Assembly: GCA_029260615.1 (NCBI GenBank)
Contig: JAJDCX010000034.1
Coordinates: forward strand, 62,001 to 126,000
Direction of reading: 5' to 3'
DNA: 64,000 nt
Origin: Phycisphaeraceae bacterium
GTDB taxonomy: Bacteria; Planctomycetota; Phycisphaerae; Phycisphaerales; Phycisphaeraceae
Part shown: one piece after another, positions 62,822-64,000 of the stretch
Numbering within the stretch: the stretch's first letter is position 1
How the letters are laid out: each line of letters begins with the position of its first letter
The notes under the pieces: generated by a model
The model's input: the letters and a program-made list of their open reading frames with translations, nothing else
The model's database searches: none
What the model was told of the DNA's origin: nothing
Translations under genes and position numbers: made by a program

Positions 62822-63064
62822 ATGATGCCCCAGAACCCCAACCCAAGACACCGATGGACCAGCCGAAAATTCATCATGGCGGTGTCAGCCCAGGTCACAG
62901 CCCTGATCGTCCTGATGTGGCCCGGCCAGGAAACCGCGATCGTCGAGGCAGCGACTTCCATCACATCACTGCTCGTCATATTGGCGAGTTCACTGGGTTA
63001 TGTGGTATCCGAAGCCGCGATCGATGCACGCACGGCATCGACGGTTACTAACCAAGAGCCTTAA
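62822..63064 (+). CDS. Probable holin
   Basis: 80 residues. A basic N terminus (RHRWTSRKFIM), then two membrane segments (about 19-35 and 45-62) separated by a short polar loop (GQETAIVEA), and a polar tail. This is the arrangement of class II holins. It follows AAGGAAA. ATG 62822 and 62825 are both possible. Confidence 0.7.
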   Translation: MMPQNPNPRHRWTSRKFIMAVSAQVTALIVLMWPGQETAIVEAATSITSLLVILASSLGYVVSEAAIDARTASTVTNQEP

Positions 63065-63103
63065 TCTTGATTGACTCGCCCCGCCGACCTATCTTCTGGG
63101 TTG

Positions 63104-63637
63104 ATGACACGGGCATACCCCAAAAAACCTGGCGTGGATTCAAGGGTGCTGGCACTGGCGGCGCTGGTATTGGTGTTCGCCCAAGGGTGTGAGTCTATAC
63201 CAGCAGGCTCGTCCCAGTCGCCGAGGGTTCGTACGGATCAGGGGCAGCACTGGATGCCTGTCCCAACGTCGGCGCGGGTTTATCCATCGACTCGATTCAT
63301 CAAGGAGGCCGGCCGGTCCATACTTGAGGCGAGGTTTGAGTTGTATGACGAGATGGGTGATCCGGTAAAATACGCTGGGACGTTCCAGATCGAGTTGTTC
63401 AGTGTGGATGAATCGCTTGGCAACACGCCCCGCCGGTTGTTGTACACATGGGACGCCGGTCTGATGTCACTGGACGAACAGCAGGAGCACTACGACCCGA
63501 TCACGCGCGGATATCTCTTCCGTCTGGGGGTAGATGATCTGAAAATAGCCAGGCAAACCACGCTGCTTAAGGTGGTGTTTACGCCGGTTGATCGAGCAAG
63601 ACTCGAAGCCGAGTCGGAAGTTCGGTCTGACTGGTAG
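63104..63637 (+). CDS. Predicted lipoprotein, unknown
   Basis: 177 residues from ATG 63104 (TTG 63071 possible). Signal peptide with lipobox AQGC and a mature part with a beta-sandwich-like region (ARFELYDEMGDPVKYAGTFQIELF). Planctomycete-type lipoprotein. It follows the holin by 39 bp but could be a host gene at the module's edge. I do not recognise the family. Confidence 0.65.
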   Translation: MTRAYPKKPGVDSRVLALAALVLVFAQGCESIPAGSSQSPRVRTDQGQHWMPVPTSARVYPSTRFIKEAGRSILEARFELYDEMGDPVKYAGTFQIELFSVDESLGNTPRRLLYTWDAGLMSLDEQQEHYDPITRGYLFRLGVDDLKIARQTTLLKVVFTPVDRARLEAESEVRSDW

Positions 63638-63681
63638 ATGATCCGGGTGTTGCGTCTGTTTCCGTTGACACTCAACCGACC

Positions 63682-64000
63682 TCATGCCAAGCCAAGCACT
63701 TCGCGCACTTCAAGGACGAGCGACTGGGCCTGATCTTCCTCGCCAGCCTCGGCGATGATGCGGATGATCGGCTCGGTATTGCTGGGGCGGACGTGGACCC
63801 ATCGGTCCGACCAATCTACCCGGACACCGTCCTGGGTATCAACCCTCTGTTGGCTGAATTTCTCTTTGAGCTTAGGTCCGATCTGATCGAGTAGTTCCTG
63901 GCTAACGTCGGCCTTGTCCTTGACGATCGCGTAGGCGGGTGTCAAGGCGACCAGTTCACTAAGCGTTTTGCCACGTTTGGCGAGCATCTCCAGCAGCAGC
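63682..64000 (-). CDS. Phosphohexomutase (GlmM/ManB type), C-terminal part
   Basis: The last hundred or so residues of an alpha-D-phosphohexomutase. The domain IV phosphate-binding loop WVHVRPSNTEPIIRIIAEA is diagnostic. The N-terminal catalytic part lies outside the window on the right. GlmM, phosphomannomutase or phosphoglucomutase cannot be told apart from this part. It is a host housekeeping gene that marks the end of the particle module. Confidence 0.85.
   Translation of the reverse strand, partial: LLLEMLAKRGKTLSELVALTPAYAIVKDKADVSQELLDQIGPKLKEKFSQQRVDTQDGVRVDWSDRWVHVRPSNTEPIIRIIAEAGEEDQAQSLVLEVREVLGLA

Overview
The window looks like a chromosomal segment of a planctomycete, most likely class Phycisphaerae. 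The taxonomic clues are a secreted protein with a dockerin-type repeat and a PEP-CTERM-like tail, H-X-DG-type pilin-like proteins, a lipoprotein-type clade II NosZ, the futalosine menaquinone enzyme MqnD, a TIGR03790-like domain, and meso-DAP peptidoglycan genes. No rRNA, tRNA or CRISPR array was found. Coding is dense on both strands and G+C-rich, except for a more A/T-rich restriction-modification island.

Layout. 1-5.5 kb: a leftward nitrous oxide reduction cluster (Rrf2 regulator, nosZ, nosB-like, then nosD and nosF fused in one frame that leaves the window). 5.7-11.9 kb: a dockerin/PEP-CTERM protein, a structured intergenic region with a candidate small RNA, orphan mraZ, a soluble histidine kinase, parB preceded by two parS sites, and a pilin-like protein. 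11.9-19.5 kb: a leftward chemosensory operon cheW-cheR-cheA-cheX-cheY-fapA-cheB. 19.8-22.9 kb: a lipoprotein, then a type II R-M system with a controller protein and C-box. 23.5-25.9 kb: mqnD, an amidase lipoprotein and an FHA protein. 25.9-31.6 kb: a leftward phage packaging module (TerL, TerS, ParB-like, GNAT, ABC ATPase, HTH protein) and a divergent CI-like repressor. 32-51 kb: ordinary host genes (pilin, mraY, murF, murE, FKBP, oppAB, lgt, rnr, YlbF-like, HEAT protein, two DUF2062 proteins, NifA/NtrC-type activator). 51.3-63.1 kb: a rightward phage morphogenesis and lysis module (portal, scaffold, capsid, connector/tail proteins, LamG fibres, baseplate protein, spanin-like and holin-like proteins). 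The right end holds a lipoprotein and the 3' end of a phosphohexomutase.

Main discovery. The packaging genes and the particle genes are complementary: terminase occurs only on the left, and portal, scaffold and capsid only on the right. About 19 kb of core host genes lie between them, and no integrase, replication or recombination gene is visible. Three intergenic regions (22.97, 31.75 and 51.1 kb) share a composite palindromic element: a GTGCGCAC-core site, an ACAAA-box exactly 25 nt on, and a second GTGCGC site 111-113 bp away. One copy flanks each phage module. This is the expected appearance of a domesticated, gene-transfer-agent-like particle system under common control, and I did not recognise a described one in this lineage. 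The left module also carries an ABC ATPase plus GNAT pair (a split form of the COG2401 architecture) and a ParB-like protein, which may be a DNA-modification or packaging cassette. Gene-transfer function and regulator identity are inference; the split layout and repeated element are directly visible.
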